The notes: a model not told the origin generated them from the sequence alone. Positions 18,739 to 27,873 are shown, numbered from the stretch's first letter. The stretch is 64,000 nucleotides of DNA from Rothia sp. ZJ932 (GCF_016924835.1 NZ_CP070480.1:1860001-1924000), one strand, 5' to 3'. Translations and numbers: made by a program.

Positions 18739-19581
18739 ATGTCGAGTCCGCCCCGCCTTGACCCCTCGTACGTGCCTCGATTTTCTCCGCGCAAGCCCAA
18801 GGGCAAGCTCCCCTTAGCGCTAGCTGTACTCGTACTGGTGGCGGTGCTTGTCATGGGATTCAACTGGTTGCGGGCATCCAACTGGTCAGTTGAGGAAGCC
18901 CTACAAAAGATTCCCGATGACCTGTGGAACACCGTAGTTCTGGGGCAAGAACCCAGCAAAACCGTTGATAACACCGGGTTTGAGCTCTCGCGTCCACGAG
19001 AATATTCAACCGCTCTTGCAGTGCTAGATACCCTGCCCGTTCACGAGAAGGGCAGTTCTGCCGGGTACTCCCGCGAAGAATTTGGTAATGCGTGGCGTGA
19101 TACCGACCGTAACGGCTGCGACCAGCGCAACGACATTCTGGCCCGAGACCTCAACAACACCACCGTTGATTCGAAGTGCAGAGTACTTTCGGGGATTCTC
19201 GATGATCCCTATACCCTTGATACGGTAGATTTTCAACGCGGGGATCAAACCTCATCGCTGGTACCCGTTGATCACGTTGTTGCGCTCTCGAACGCCTGGG
19301 TGACAGGAGCGTCCAAACTTAACGATGTGCGACGCGTGCAAATCGCCACCGACCCGCTCAATCTTCAAGCAACTACCCGTTCAGCGAACACTGAAAAATC
19401 TGATAGGGACGCCTCAGACTGGCTGCCCCAGCCGGGTTACCGCTGCGAGTATGTGGCACGGCAGGTGTCAGTTAAAGCAGCCTACGGTCTGTGGGTTACC
19501 CCCGCCGAGAAAACAGCGATACACCGTGTGCTCAGCGATTGCCCAGAACAGCCTGCCTACCGTTCGCGCTTCGTAGGCTAA
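18739..19581 (+). CDS. membrane-anchored HNH endonuclease family protein (DUF1524-like)
   Basis: A 280-residue protein. A proline-rich, basic N-terminus leads to one strong hydrophobic helix at about residues 30-45, so the catalytic part is likely outside the membrane. The C-terminal domain has the GmrSD/DUF1524 HNH signature: RNDILARDL, then VDHVVALSNAW with the HNH histidine, then DPLNLQ and KSDRDASDWLP. Three cysteine-containing segments (NGCDQR, SKCRVL, YRCEY) suggest disulfides. Actinobacteria commonly secrete such nucleases, perhaps for DNA scavenging. The RBS GAGAGGAGA is upstream of the ATG. Confidence 0.85.
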   Translation: MSSPPRLDPSYVPRFSPRKPKGKLPLALAVLVLVAVLVMGFNWLRASNWSVEEALQKIPDDLWNTVVLGQEPSKTVDNTGFELSRPREYSTALAVLDTLPVHEKGSSAGYSREEFGNAWRDTDRNGCDQRNDILARDLNNTTVDSKCRVLSGILDDPYTLDTVDFQRGDQTSSLVPVDHVVALSNAWVTGASKLNDVRRVQIATDPLNLQATTRSANTEKSDRDASDWLPQPGYRCEYVARQVSVKAAYGLWVTPAEKTAIHRVLSDCPEQPAYRSRFVG

Positions 19582-19611
19582 TAGCCTTCGGTACATCTCA
19601 AGGAGGCGGCG

Positions 19612-20829
19612 GTGAATCAGTTAGCCCGGTACTCACCGGGTAGCGCCGAGTATCGGCGGCTACTCATTGCTATGTTCTGCGCGGGGCTTGCCACCTTCGC
19701 CCAGCTTTATGCTCCCCAGTCGGTGTTGCCGGCTATAGCCGCGGGCATCAACGTCAGTGTGGATACTGCTGTCCTCACGATCTCTGCGGCAACCGCCGGT
19801 TTGGCTCTTTCAGCCCTCGGCTGGGCCTGGTTAGCCGATAGGTTCGGACGCGCCAGAATCATGCTCTGGGCATTACCCTGCGCCACGGTACTGGGGCTGC
19901 TCAGCCCCCATCTCAAGCCCTACTCACTACTGCTTGTTGTGCGTTTTATCGAGGGGTATTTTCTCGCCGGGGTCGCCGCAGTTGCGGTCTCTTACATTGT
20001 CAGCATCACCACCGTCACCGCCCGCTCAGCGGCAGCCGGAATCTTCATCTCAGGCACATCTCTTGGAGGTCTTGCAGGTCGGTTAGTCAGTGGCTTTGTT
20101 GCTCAGTTCTTTTCATGGCAAGCAGCCCTCACCAGTGTCTCGGTGCTGGCGATGGCGGCAACTCTGACCTTCTACCTCTTGCTGCCCAGGGTGCAGGAGC
20201 ATCCGCGCAATGCCTCCGCCCATGCTAGTCAGTTCATGCGCCAGCATCTAAGAAACCCCGTGCTGATGGGGTTGTACCTTGCTGCCTTTTTACTGATGGG
20301 GGCTTTCGTCAGTATCTACAACTACCTGACCTTCAGGCTCGAAGCGCAGCCCTTCGCTCTGCCCGTAGCTCTTGTTTCCCTGCTTTTTTGTGCCTACCTG
20401 CTGGGCACTTTCTCATCGACCTACGCCACTTCTTTAGTTAAAAAGTATCGCTTCGGGCAGGTTTTTGGCACAGCGGTAGGGCTGACAGTGCTGGGCATCC
20501 TGCTCACGCTCAGCAGTTCCTTAGTGGTCATCATCGCAGGTTTGGCAACGCTGACCACGGGGTTCTTCGCTGCCCACGCTCTCGCCTCAGCGCAGGTGGG
20601 AATTATCGCCGCAACAGGGCGTACCCAGGCAACTGCCCTCTACAACGTCTTCTATTACGCAGGATCAGCCGTCGTGGGCTGGCTCATGGGTCTGCTCTAC
20701 GTTCAGGCAGGCTGGTTAGCTGTTGCCCTCACCTGCGCCGCCTGCGTGTTAGCCGCCGGACTTCTGGTAGCTAACACGTGGCGTCCACCCACGAAAAATC
20801 CCGCCCCACCGGCTACACCCACTAGCTAG
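19612..20829 (+). CDS. MFS transporter, YnfM-like drug/metabolite exporter
   Basis: A GTG start with an ideal AAGGAGGCGG site; 405 residues and 12 predicted membrane segments. The MFS signature between helices 2 and 3 is seen as GWAWLADRFGRARI, and helix 5 carries an LAGRLVSGF motif. The N-terminus (ATFAQLYAPQSVLPAIA) is characteristic of the YnfM/arabinose-efflux-like group, putative drug or sugar exporters. Substrate unknown. It begins 30 bp after the HNH nuclease gene and may share its transcript. It is convergent with the CycA-like permease. Confidence 0.85.
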   Translation: MNQLARYSPGSAEYRRLLIAMFCAGLATFAQLYAPQSVLPAIAAGINVSVDTAVLTISAATAGLALSALGWAWLADRFGRARIMLWALPCATVLGLLSPHLKPYSLLLVVRFIEGYFLAGVAAVAVSYIVSITTVTARSAAAGIFISGTSLGGLAGRLVSGFVAQFFSWQAALTSVSVLAMAATLTFYLLLPRVQEHPRNASAHASQFMRQHLRNPVLMGLYLAAFLLMGAFVSIYNYLTFRLEAQPFALPVALVSLLFCAYLLGTFSSTYATSLVKKYRFGQVFGTAVGLTVLGILLTLSSSLVVIIAGLATLTTGFFAAHALASAQVGIIAATGRTQATALYNVFYYAGSAVVGWLMGLLYVQAGWLAVALTCAACVLAAGLLVANTWRPPTKNPAPPATPTS

Positions 20830-20880
20830 TGAATGTAACCGTCGGAGCGGGATCTCTGTGAAGGTCAGTCTCAGCAGTGC

Positions 20881-22317
20881 TTACAGGTTTACTTCGCGCT
20901 GCATATCTTCTTTGAAACGCTTGTAGCCGGCAATACGAGTGGGTGAGTTGCGTACTGCAAACCAGCCGATACCCAAAATGATGAACCATAGGGGCATCGC
21001 AAACAGGGCGTTGCGGGTGTCTTCGAAGGACGCCAGTAGCACCAGCATTGCCGCGAAGAAAACGAGCACTAGGTACATGGACGCCACCCCACCGGGCACT
21101 TTGTAGAGAGATGCCGCATGACGCTCCGGGAACTTCTTGCGGTACACCAGGTAAGCAATCACCATCATTGACCAGTTGAAAATTGCCAAAACAGCTGCGA
21201 CAGTGGTGACAAGCTCGAAGGCTGCCATCGCGCTTTCACCGGAGTAGAGCAGTACCAAGCCGAAGAGCATGAGCACGGCGGTCAAGAACAGAGCGTTGCG
21301 GGGAACACCTGCTGATGACAGCTTGCCGAAGGACTTAGGCGCGCTGCCCTCTTCTGCCAGACCGTACAGCATGCGGGAGGTTGAGAAAACACCGGAGTTT
21401 GCGGACGAGGTGGCGCTAGTGAGCACCACGAAGTTCACAACAGAAGCGGCAACGCCCAAGCCAGCGAGAGTGAACATTTCAACGAAGGGGCTCTGATCGG
21501 AGGGGATCGAACGCCAGGGGGTCACCATCAGAATAACGGCGATGGTGAGAACGTAGAAGAGAATAATACGAATGGGAACAGCGTTGATCGCGCGGGGCAG
21601 GGTCTTGGTGGGGTCTTTAGTTTCCGCTGCTGCGGTACCAACAAGCTCAGCGCCCAAGAAAGCGAAGAGAGCAAGCTGGAAACCAGCGAGGAAGCCGGTG
21701 ACACCGAAGGGGAAGAGACCGCCGTCGTTCCAAATATTTGAAACCTGCGCCTGGTGACCCTCCGGTGAGGTAAAGCCAACCACGACCATACCGATACCAA
21801 CAATAATGAGGGCGATGATGGCAACAATCTTAATCATCGCGAACCAGAACTCGATTTCGCCAAAGTTCTTGACGCTGGGCAGGTTAAGGAGCAAAAGAGC
21901 AACGATGAGAGCGATCGCTGGAATCCACGCCGGCAAATCTGGCCACCAGAAATGCACGTAGTTGGTAATAGCAATAACGTCTGCAACACCGATAACTACC
22001 CAGGTAAACCAGTAGGACCAGCCCACAAAAAAACCTGCCATGGGACCTAGCAGGTCGGTTGCGAAGTCAGCGAATGACTTGTAGTTAAGGTTTGAGAGCA
22101 GCAGCTCTCCCATGGCACGCAGCACAAAGAAAATCATGAAGCCGATGATGGCGTACACAAACAAAATTGAGGGGCCTGCCAAAGAGATAGTTTTGCCAGA
22201 ACCCATAAACAGGCCGGTGCCAATAGCACCGCCAATAGCAATCAGCTGAATATGTCGGTTGCTCAAACCGCGCTGTAGCTCACCCTGGGGTGCGGGTGTA
22301 TGCGAGGGGACTGCCAT
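20881..22317 (-). CDS. cycA: D-serine/D-alanine/glycine-type amino acid permease
   Basis: A 478-residue APC-superfamily permease with 12 hydrophobic segments. The helix-1 signature IGGAIGTGLFMGSGKTI and the RAMGELLLSNLNYKSFADFATDLL segment closely follow recalled CycA sequences. CycA imports D-serine, D-alanine and glycine with protons. The close relatives AnsP and GabP make the exact substrate uncertain. AGGAGG precedes the ATG. It has its own 260-bp divergent upstream region shared with the small membrane protein at 22582. Confidence 0.85.
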   Translation of the reverse strand: MAVPSHTPAPQGELQRGLSNRHIQLIAIGGAIGTGLFMGSGKTISLAGPSILFVYAIIGFMIFFVLRAMGELLLSNLNYKSFADFATDLLGPMAGFFVGWSYWFTWVVIGVADVIAITNYVHFWWPDLPAWIPAIALIVALLLLNLPSVKNFGEIEFWFAMIKIVAIIALIIVGIGMVVVGFTSPEGHQAQVSNIWNDGGLFPFGVTGFLAGFQLALFAFLGAELVGTAAAETKDPTKTLPRAINAVPIRIILFYVLTIAVILMVTPWRSIPSDQSPFVEMFTLAGLGVAASVVNFVVLTSATSSANSGVFSTSRMLYGLAEEGSAPKSFGKLSSAGVPRNALFLTAVLMLFGLVLLYSGESAMAAFELVTTVAAVLAIFNWSMMVIAYLVYRKKFPERHAASLYKVPGGVASMYLVLVFFAAMLVLLASFEDTRNALFAMPLWFIILGIGWFAVRNSPTRIAGYKRFKEDMQREVNL

Positions 22318-22504
22318 CGCGACCTCCTAATAATCCTGCTCTGCGTTAGGTGGTTGACCCAGCAACAGCCAGAGAGGTTTCTATAAGTACCTATTACTAT
22401 GTAATGCACCTATCTTAGTAGGCATTGGCATCCACAACTTACCCATGGTGCAGGTATATCCTAAAAAAGTACGAGAAAAAAGAAAGTTTTTTCTGTAAAA
22501 ACAC

Positions 22505-22533
22505 TTGATAATACTTTCTATGTAAAGTAATAT
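22505..22533 (+). promoter_or_regulatory. strong housekeeping-type promoter with internal palindrome
   Basis: TTGATA (22505-22510), a 17-bp spacer and TATAAT-like TAATAT (22528-22533) lie about 50 bp upstream of the ATG at 22582. The spacer and -10 contain the inverted repeat TACTTT-N6-AAAGTA (22512-22529), a likely repressor site. Confidence 0.6.
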
Positions 22534-22581
22534 TTTTGTATAAACCGCCAGCAAGGCACAAACTCGCACAAGGAGAAACTC

Positions 22582-22986
22582 ATGGGAATCCTTTCAAACG
22601 CCGCCCTTCGCACCGCAGCAGGCGCCTTCATTCTTAACTCAGGCATCAACAAGTGGAACATGGACGAGGAAACCTACGGTTACCTCAAGAGCATGGGCTC
22701 AGCAGCAACCCCCGCTGTCAATAAGCTCTCCAATAAGCAATTCGGCAAGGGTCTCTCAGCAGCAGAAATTACCCTCGGAGCTGCCCTGCTGTGCCCCCTG
22801 GTACCGGCTAAACTCGCAGGTCTTAGTCTGACTGCTTTCGGCGCAGGTCTGGTAGCTATGTACCTCAACACCGATGAGTACACCGAAGCAGACGGCATTC
22901 GCCCCACTCAGGAAGGTACTCCCTTCGCTAAGGACATCTTCCTCGTCTCATCAGGTCTGGCACTGCTGACTTCAAAGAAGAAGTAA
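22582..22986 (+). CDS. small DoxX-like membrane protein
   Basis: A 134-residue protein with CACAAGGAG before the ATG. It has a hydrophobic N-terminal segment (LRTAAGAFILNSGINKW), a polar section, two more apolar helices (about 73-100) and a final short helix before a KKK end. The ILNSGINKW start resembles the first helix of DoxX-family proteins, small membrane proteins of poorly defined redox or transport role. The strong upstream promoter and the sequence's preference for common codons suggest high expression. It is followed by a bidirectional terminator. Confidence 0.6.
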   Translation: MGILSNAALRTAAGAFILNSGINKWNMDEETYGYLKSMGSAATPAVNKLSNKQFGKGLSAAEITLGAALLCPLVPAKLAGLSLTAFGAGLVAMYLNTDEYTEADGIRPTQEGTPFAKDIFLVSSGLALLTSKKK

Positions 22987-23010
22987 CTTCTCTTTTAGGG
23001 CTTGAACCCA

Positions 23011-23057
23011 AAAACGCCGGCGGCACAGCTTTACAGCTTGTACCACCGGCGTTTTTT
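23011..23057. terminator. bidirectional terminator
   Basis: The stem AAAACGCCGGCGG / CCACCGGCGTTTTTT (one G-U pair) has T-runs on both strands. It serves the converging DoxX-like gene and the AGCS symporter gene. Confidence 0.85.
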
Positions 23058-23077
23058 ATGCGTCCGCTTCTATGGTT

Positions 23078-24676
23078 CTACCAGTCACTGTTACCAGCCT
23101 TGTAGTCTTCACTCATTTGAGCAGTAATTTTCTTGAGCTTGGTCGTATCGGGGTGCTCAAGCTCGGGCTTAGGCATAGTGAGGTCAACCTCGTGGTCAAT
23201 CTGAGCATCAAGAGCGCCGGGGTGCTGACCCATGAAGTACTCAATATCTTCAACTGATGCCTCAAAGTCGGGGTCATGCTCAAGATAGAGCTTGGTTTCA
23301 CGCACTACCAGACCAGAAAGAATGACCAAACCGATAAGGTTGGGAATAGCCATCAGACCGTTCATAACATCCGAAAAGGTGAACACTAGACTTAGCGGGG
23401 CAACAGCACCTAAACCACAGGCAATAGCAAAGACCATGCGGTAGGTCATCAGGGCTTTCTTGCCTCCACCCAAGGACGCGAGCGCGCGTTCACCGTAGTA
23501 CGACCAGCCGAGCACGGTGGAGTAACCGAGCAGTACCAGACAGAAGGTAACAATATAGCCGCCCCACTCACCGGGCAGGCCAGTAGCGAACGCTGCGGAG
23601 GTCATGGTTGCGGGGTCGTCGTAGCGCCAGGTGCCGGTAGTGATGATGATAAAGCCTGTCATGGAGATAACCACGAGAGTGTCTACGAAGGTCTGGGTCA
23701 TGGAGGCAAGACCTTGACGGACGGGGTGGGAGGTGGCTGCTACGGAAGCGGGAATAGCTGCGGTACCCATGCCAGATTCGTTAGAGAAGAGTGAACGCTG
23801 AGCGCCAATCTGTAAGGCAATGAGAAAACCTGAGCCAACAGCACCGCCGGCAACGCCCGCGCCGGTAAAAGCACCGGTGAAAATCAGGGAGAATGCTTCG
23901 GGAATGTTCTGGTAGTTGAGCGCCACGATGTAGGCACCAAAGCCTAAGTAGATCACGATCATCAGGGGCACGCAGAAACCGGTGACCTTTGAGATGGTCT
24001 TGATACCGCCGAGCAGGGCAATGGCGGTAAGAATAGCGATGGTGATTGCGGTGGTCATCGGCGGAACGCTGAAGGAGTTTTCCAGGTTAGCGGCAATCGC
24101 GTTGGACTGGGTCATGTTGCCAATACCAAAGCAGGCAATCACGCAGCAGACCGCGAACATGATAGAAAGCCCGTACCCGAACTTATTGGGGATGCCGCGG
24201 CGCAGGTAGGACTGCGGGCCGCCGGTCATCTCACCCAGCTGGTCGTGGTGGCGAAAGCGTACGCCCAAGAAACACTCAGCGTATTTGGATGCCATACCGA
24301 TTAGCGCGGTAATCCACATCCAGAACAAGGCACCCGGACCACCCAAGCTGATGGAGAGAGCGACACCGACGATATTGCCGGTACCCACGGTAGCGCCCAG
24401 TGCCGTTGCCATCGCCTGAAAAGAGCTAATTTCGCCCTTGAGACCGGACTGCTTGGCGCGGCGACCGAACTGAATACTCATTGCTTTAGCAAACAGCCGA
24501 AACTGAATACCGCGCAACCGCACCGTCAGAAAAAGACCGGTGCCCAAGAGCAGAGGAAGCAAAAGCCAAGGCCCCCACACAAAACTAGATACTGCTTCTA
24601 AGGTAGATTCGAGCGCTTGCACGATTGCCTTGCCGCCTTTGTATAAAATGTTTAAACCGTCATAGGTGGTTACCAT
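23078..24676 (-). CDS. AGCS family alanine/glycine:Na+ symporter (paralogue 1)
   Basis: A 532-residue sodium:alanine/glycine symporter of the AGCS family. Conserved stretches are FQAMATALGATVGTGNIVGVA (family signature), GGPGALFWMWITA and the late NLIGLVILSGLV. About 10-11 membrane helices are present, plus a charged 60-residue C-terminal tail. A second copy of the same family lies at 26223-27671 with the same polarity, separated only by trmB on the other strand. This suggests an ancient tandem duplication followed by diversification. Confidence 0.9.
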   Translation of the reverse strand: MVTTYDGLNILYKGGKAIVQALESTLEAVSSFVWGPWLLLPLLLGTGLFLTVRLRGIQFRLFAKAMSIQFGRRAKQSGLKGEISSFQAMATALGATVGTGNIVGVALSISLGGPGALFWMWITALIGMASKYAECFLGVRFRHHDQLGEMTGGPQSYLRRGIPNKFGYGLSIMFAVCCVIACFGIGNMTQSNAIAANLENSFSVPPMTTAITIAILTAIALLGGIKTISKVTGFCVPLMIVIYLGFGAYIVALNYQNIPEAFSLIFTGAFTGAGVAGGAVGSGFLIALQIGAQRSLFSNESGMGTAAIPASVAATSHPVRQGLASMTQTFVDTLVVISMTGFIIITTGTWRYDDPATMTSAAFATGLPGEWGGYIVTFCLVLLGYSTVLGWSYYGERALASLGGGKKALMTYRMVFAIACGLGAVAPLSLVFTFSDVMNGLMAIPNLIGLVILSGLVVRETKLYLEHDPDFEASVEDIEYFMGQHPGALDAQIDHEVDLTMPKPELEHPDTTKLKKITAQMSEDYKAGNSDW

Positions 24677-24811
24677 TCTAACCAGTATCTGTGGGGTACC
24701 GAACTGTTACACCCGTTAGTGAGTCATCAACCACTATCATTGAACAGTTACTATTGCGCCCACGTGCTTAGAGTTTCCGTACGCGGGCTTTACATCAACT
24801 CAAGGAGAGTT

Positions 24812-25633
24812 ATGGAAACTAACAAGATGAAAGAAGATTTGGCTGCTAAAGAGGAGATGCGCGCGGCAGGCTTTGAGCCTATGGAGCAGGAGGTTCCTGA
24901 GAAGTTCCACCGCCAGCCCTACTCGTTTGTGCGCCGCGGTGATCGCCTGACCGCCCGTCGCCAAAAGGCGTGGGATACCTACGCACCCACCCACATCCTA
25001 GATTTGCCCCGCACCATCGCTGATACTTCGGTAGCGCCCGGGGCAACGTTTGATGAGCAAGCACTCTACGGGCGTACCGCTCCCCTCGTCGTCGAAATTG
25101 GCTCCGGTTTGGGCGAGGCTATTGTACACCGCGCGTCCGAAGTACCCGAAAACAATTTTCTTGCTGTTGAGGTCTATACCCCCGGCATCGCTGATTTGCT
25201 GCTAAAGATGGGTCAGGCTGGCGTTGAAAACGTGCGCGTGGCACAAGCGAATGCGCCCGAGCTGCTCGATAACTTGCTCGAAGAAGATTCTGTGGACGAG
25301 CTGTGGGTTTTTTTCCCCGACCCCTGGCATAAATCCCGCCACCACAAGCGCCGTCTGGTCTCCCCCGATTTTGCCTCCAAGGTAGCGCGCGTACTCAAGC
25401 CCGGCGGAATCTGGCGTCTTGCTACCGACTGGGAAGAATACGCCCTGGTCATGCGCGAGGTACTGGAGGCTCACCCTGACTTTGAGAACGTGTACGCCGG
25501 TGAGAACACCAGCGAAGAAGACCCCATCGGTGGTTGGGCACCGCGCTGGGAAGGTCGCACGCTGACTTCCTTTGAGCGTAAGGCAGGCGAGGCAGGACGC
25601 CGCGCCCACGATCTGACCTACCGCCGCAAGTAA
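24812..25633 (+). CDS. trmB: tRNA (guanine-N7-)-methyltransferase
   Basis: The start is placed at ATG 24812 with CAAGGAGAG immediately upstream; an upstream in-frame ATG at 24719 would add an unrelated leader. The product is about 273 residues with the TrmB fold: VVEIGSGLGEAI binds S-adenosylmethionine, VEVYTPGIADLL follows, and VFFPDPWHKSRHHKRRL is the hallmark TrmB motif with catalytic Asp and His. It methylates G46 of tRNAs. The start region is divergent from AGCS paralogue 1. Confidence 0.93.
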   Translation: METNKMKEDLAAKEEMRAAGFEPMEQEVPEKFHRQPYSFVRRGDRLTARRQKAWDTYAPTHILDLPRTIADTSVAPGATFDEQALYGRTAPLVVEIGSGLGEAIVHRASEVPENNFLAVEVYTPGIADLLLKMGQAGVENVRVAQANAPELLDNLLEEDSVDELWVFFPDPWHKSRHHKRRLVSPDFASKVARVLKPGGIWRLATDWEEYALVMREVLEAHPDFENVYAGENTSEEDPIGGWAPRWEGRTLTSFERKAGEAGRRAHDLTYRRK

Positions 25634-26145
25634 AGCACATAGGCTGGGTCATCAGTGATCGCTTTTTCTCTGGCTCTGTGCAGTCTAGGAATCCCCTGCC
25701 AGCGGTCTTTTCCCAAGAATCTGCGATATAGTATCTAAAAAATATGGGTGACCCTACTTTTATTTTTTCTCATCTCTCGTAGCAATTATGAGTAGAGTGA
25801 GAACTGATAGCTAGAGGTGAGGGAAACCAATAGACCTCCGAGCATCAACCGCTTAAGCCCACAGTCTCTGTGGGCTTTTGTCGTTAATAACTGATATTCC
25901 TGTAAAACCTTCTTCATGTTTCTTGCCTATATCGATGAAATTGGTGAACCAGGCGCTTTCGTTTTCTAAAGACCATGCACGGTACAAAACATCCTCTGCA
26001 TTTAGCTAGGCTGGCTTCGTAATACCAGAGGAAAGTGTGCGGCAGTTCGGTGCCAAGGTGATTCCTATGGTGCGCGAGCTCGTGGCACAGGAGAAGGACT
26101 GTGCGCGTCCACCCAGTAGATCGGGCAGGGGCAGGGGGTGCCGAT
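25634..26145. other. intergenic region with possible small RNA and gene remnant
   Basis: About 510 bp without an intact gene. It holds an isolated terminator at 25855-25879, a possible sRNA in front of it, and a 23-codon open stretch at 26037-26105 whose product (QFGAKVIPMVREL) resembles the C-terminus of luciferase-like flavin oxidoreductases. That last stretch may be a gene relic, at low confidence. Confidence 0.4.
25855..25879 (+). terminator. orphan rho-independent terminator
   Basis: A 10-bp perfect stem AAGCCCACAG / CTGTGGGCTT with a 3-nt loop and following TTTTG. It lies 222 bp beyond trmB, so it may end either the trmB transcript or a small RNA that starts within the gap. Confidence 0.75.
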
Positions 26146-26193
26146 TAAACAGTGAAAGGTACCGCTTGTGCAAGCGGTACCTTTCACTGTTTA
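26146..26193. terminator. 23-bp perfect inverted repeat downstream of AGCS paralogue 2
   Basis: Two 23-bp arms (26146-26168 and 26171-26193) are perfectly complementary around a 2-nt loop. It begins 30 bp after the AGCS stop codon, and flanking A/T bases give it terminator character. The length and perfection are unusual for an intrinsic terminator. Confidence 0.6.
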
Positions 26194-26222
26194 TCGATAC
26201 TTATCCCCAAAACATCTAGGGG

Positions 26223-27671
26223 TTACTGACCGGTCTTCTCATAGGAGTCGATCGCGCCGGGATTGCCCTCCATGAAAGCATCAATCTGAGCTTTGTCGGC
26301 GCGCAGCTGAGGATCGTTCTTCAGATAGTGCTTGGTCTCGCGGGCAATCAGACCCGAAAGAATCAGCAGACCAATCAGGTTGGGAATAGCCATCAGACCG
26401 TTGGCGATATCTGAGAAGGTCCAGACGGTAGTGAGTTCGGTGGTGCAGCCAACGAAGACGATACCCGCAAAGAACATGCGATAGACCATCACACCACCGC
26501 GTCCAACCAGACGCTCGACGTTGCGCTCACCGTAGTACGCCCAGCCCAAGATAGTGGAGTAGGCGAACATCACCAGACCGATAGTCACAATCCAGCCACC
26601 GATCGGGCCGATTTCCCCACTAAAAGCAAGGTTAGTCATGGTAGAGGCTGGAACCAGTTCACCGTCAGTACCGGTTGCATGCCAAGCGCCGGTAACGATC
26701 AGAACCATACCGGTGCAGGTCACCACGATGATGGTGTCGATGAAGGTCTGGGTCATTGACACCATACCCTGACGCACCGGGTGGGTGGTCTGCGCAGCCG
26801 CAGCGGCAATAGCGGCAGAACCCATACCTGATTCGTTCGAGAAGATACCGCGGGCAACACCGTACTGAATCGCGTAGATCATTGCGGAGCCGGCAAAGCC
26901 ACCAACAGCGCTGGTGCCGGTGAAAGCATCCGAGAACACCTCACCAAAAGCGGCGGGAATCTGAGCGAAGTTCACACCGATAATGTACAGCGCACCACCA
27001 ACATAGAAAACAATCATCACGGGTACAAAACCAGCGGTAACCTTAGCGATGGACTTGATACCACCTAACAGAACCATCAGCGTCAGTAGCGCCAGCAGAG
27101 TACCGGTGAATGCAGCGGGAATATCGAATGTTTCCTTCAGGTTGCTCGCAATGGAGTTACCCTGGGTCATGTTGCCGATGCCGAAGGACGCCAGTACAGC
27201 AGCAATAGCGAAGAAAAGCCCCAGGAACTTACCCAAGCCACCTTTAATGCCACGCTCTAGGTAGTACTGCGGACCGCCAGAAACTTCACCTTTAGAGTCC
27301 TTGGAACGGTAGCGAACCCCCAAGAAAGCCTCTGAGTACTTAGATGCCATACCGAAAATCGCGGTCACCCACATCCAGAAAAGAGCGCCGGGGCCACCGA
27401 TGGAAATCGCTGTCGCGACACCGACGATATTACCGGTACCCACAGTTGCCGCCAGCGCGGTGGTCAGCGACTGAAACTGGGAGATGTCGCCGCCCTCAGC
27501 GCCTTCGTCCTTGCGGTCAAAGAAAGCAAGACGAAGGGCAGGGATCAGCTTCACGAGCTGCAAAACGCCCAGGCGAATGGTGAGATAAATACCCGTGCCC
27601 AGCAGCAGGGGAATCAAAACAAAGGGGCCCCAGATGATGCTGGAGATATTGCCCAAGATTTCATCGATCAT
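26223..27671 (-). CDS. AGCS family alanine/glycine:Na+ symporter (paralogue 2)
   Basis: The start is taken at ATG 27671 (MIDEILG), with AGAGAGAA upstream; an ORF start at 27719 would add an unlikely leader. It has about 482 residues and the same AGCS hallmarks as the paralogue at 23078: FQSLTTALAATVGTGNIVGVA, GGPGALFWMWVTA, ESGMGSAA and NLIGLLILSGLI. It lacks the longer C-terminal tail of paralogue 1. It imports alanine or glycine with Na+. Monocistronic: a separate leader upstream, a hairpin downstream. Confidence 0.92.
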   Translation of the reverse strand: MIDEILGNISSIIWGPFVLIPLLLGTGIYLTIRLGVLQLVKLIPALRLAFFDRKDEGAEGGDISQFQSLTTALAATVGTGNIVGVATAISIGGPGALFWMWVTAIFGMASKYSEAFLGVRYRSKDSKGEVSGGPQYYLERGIKGGLGKFLGLFFAIAAVLASFGIGNMTQGNSIASNLKETFDIPAAFTGTLLALLTLMVLLGGIKSIAKVTAGFVPVMIVFYVGGALYIIGVNFAQIPAAFGEVFSDAFTGTSAVGGFAGSAMIYAIQYGVARGIFSNESGMGSAAIAAAAAQTTHPVRQGMVSMTQTFIDTIIVVTCTGMVLIVTGAWHATGTDGELVPASTMTNLAFSGEIGPIGGWIVTIGLVMFAYSTILGWAYYGERNVERLVGRGGVMVYRMFFAGIVFVGCTTELTTVWTFSDIANGLMAIPNLIGLLILSGLIARETKHYLKNDPQLRADKAQIDAFMEGNPGAIDSYEKTGQ

Positions 27672-27807
27672 CGACGGTTTTCTCTCTTGAAAAAGTGTGA
27701 AAGGTATGTGCAAGAACACGGGTTCTTGTGTGATGTGAGATGAGTCTAATACAGCTCGGGTTACATTTGTGTAACAGCTCTTATTTATGACGTGGTTTTG
27801 GGCATAA

Positions 27808-27873
27808 AAATACCGCCTAACGGCGTCTCCACACTGCCGTTGAAGGCAGTACGTTCGCTGTCAAGCGGTATTT
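27808..27873 (-). terminator. terminator of the dnaK-hspR operon
   Basis: An outer 9-bp stem AAATACCGC / GCGGTATTT encloses a second pairing (AACGGC with GCCGTT). On the minus strand it is followed by TTTTTATG. It lies 30 bp after the hspR stop. Confidence 0.7.
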
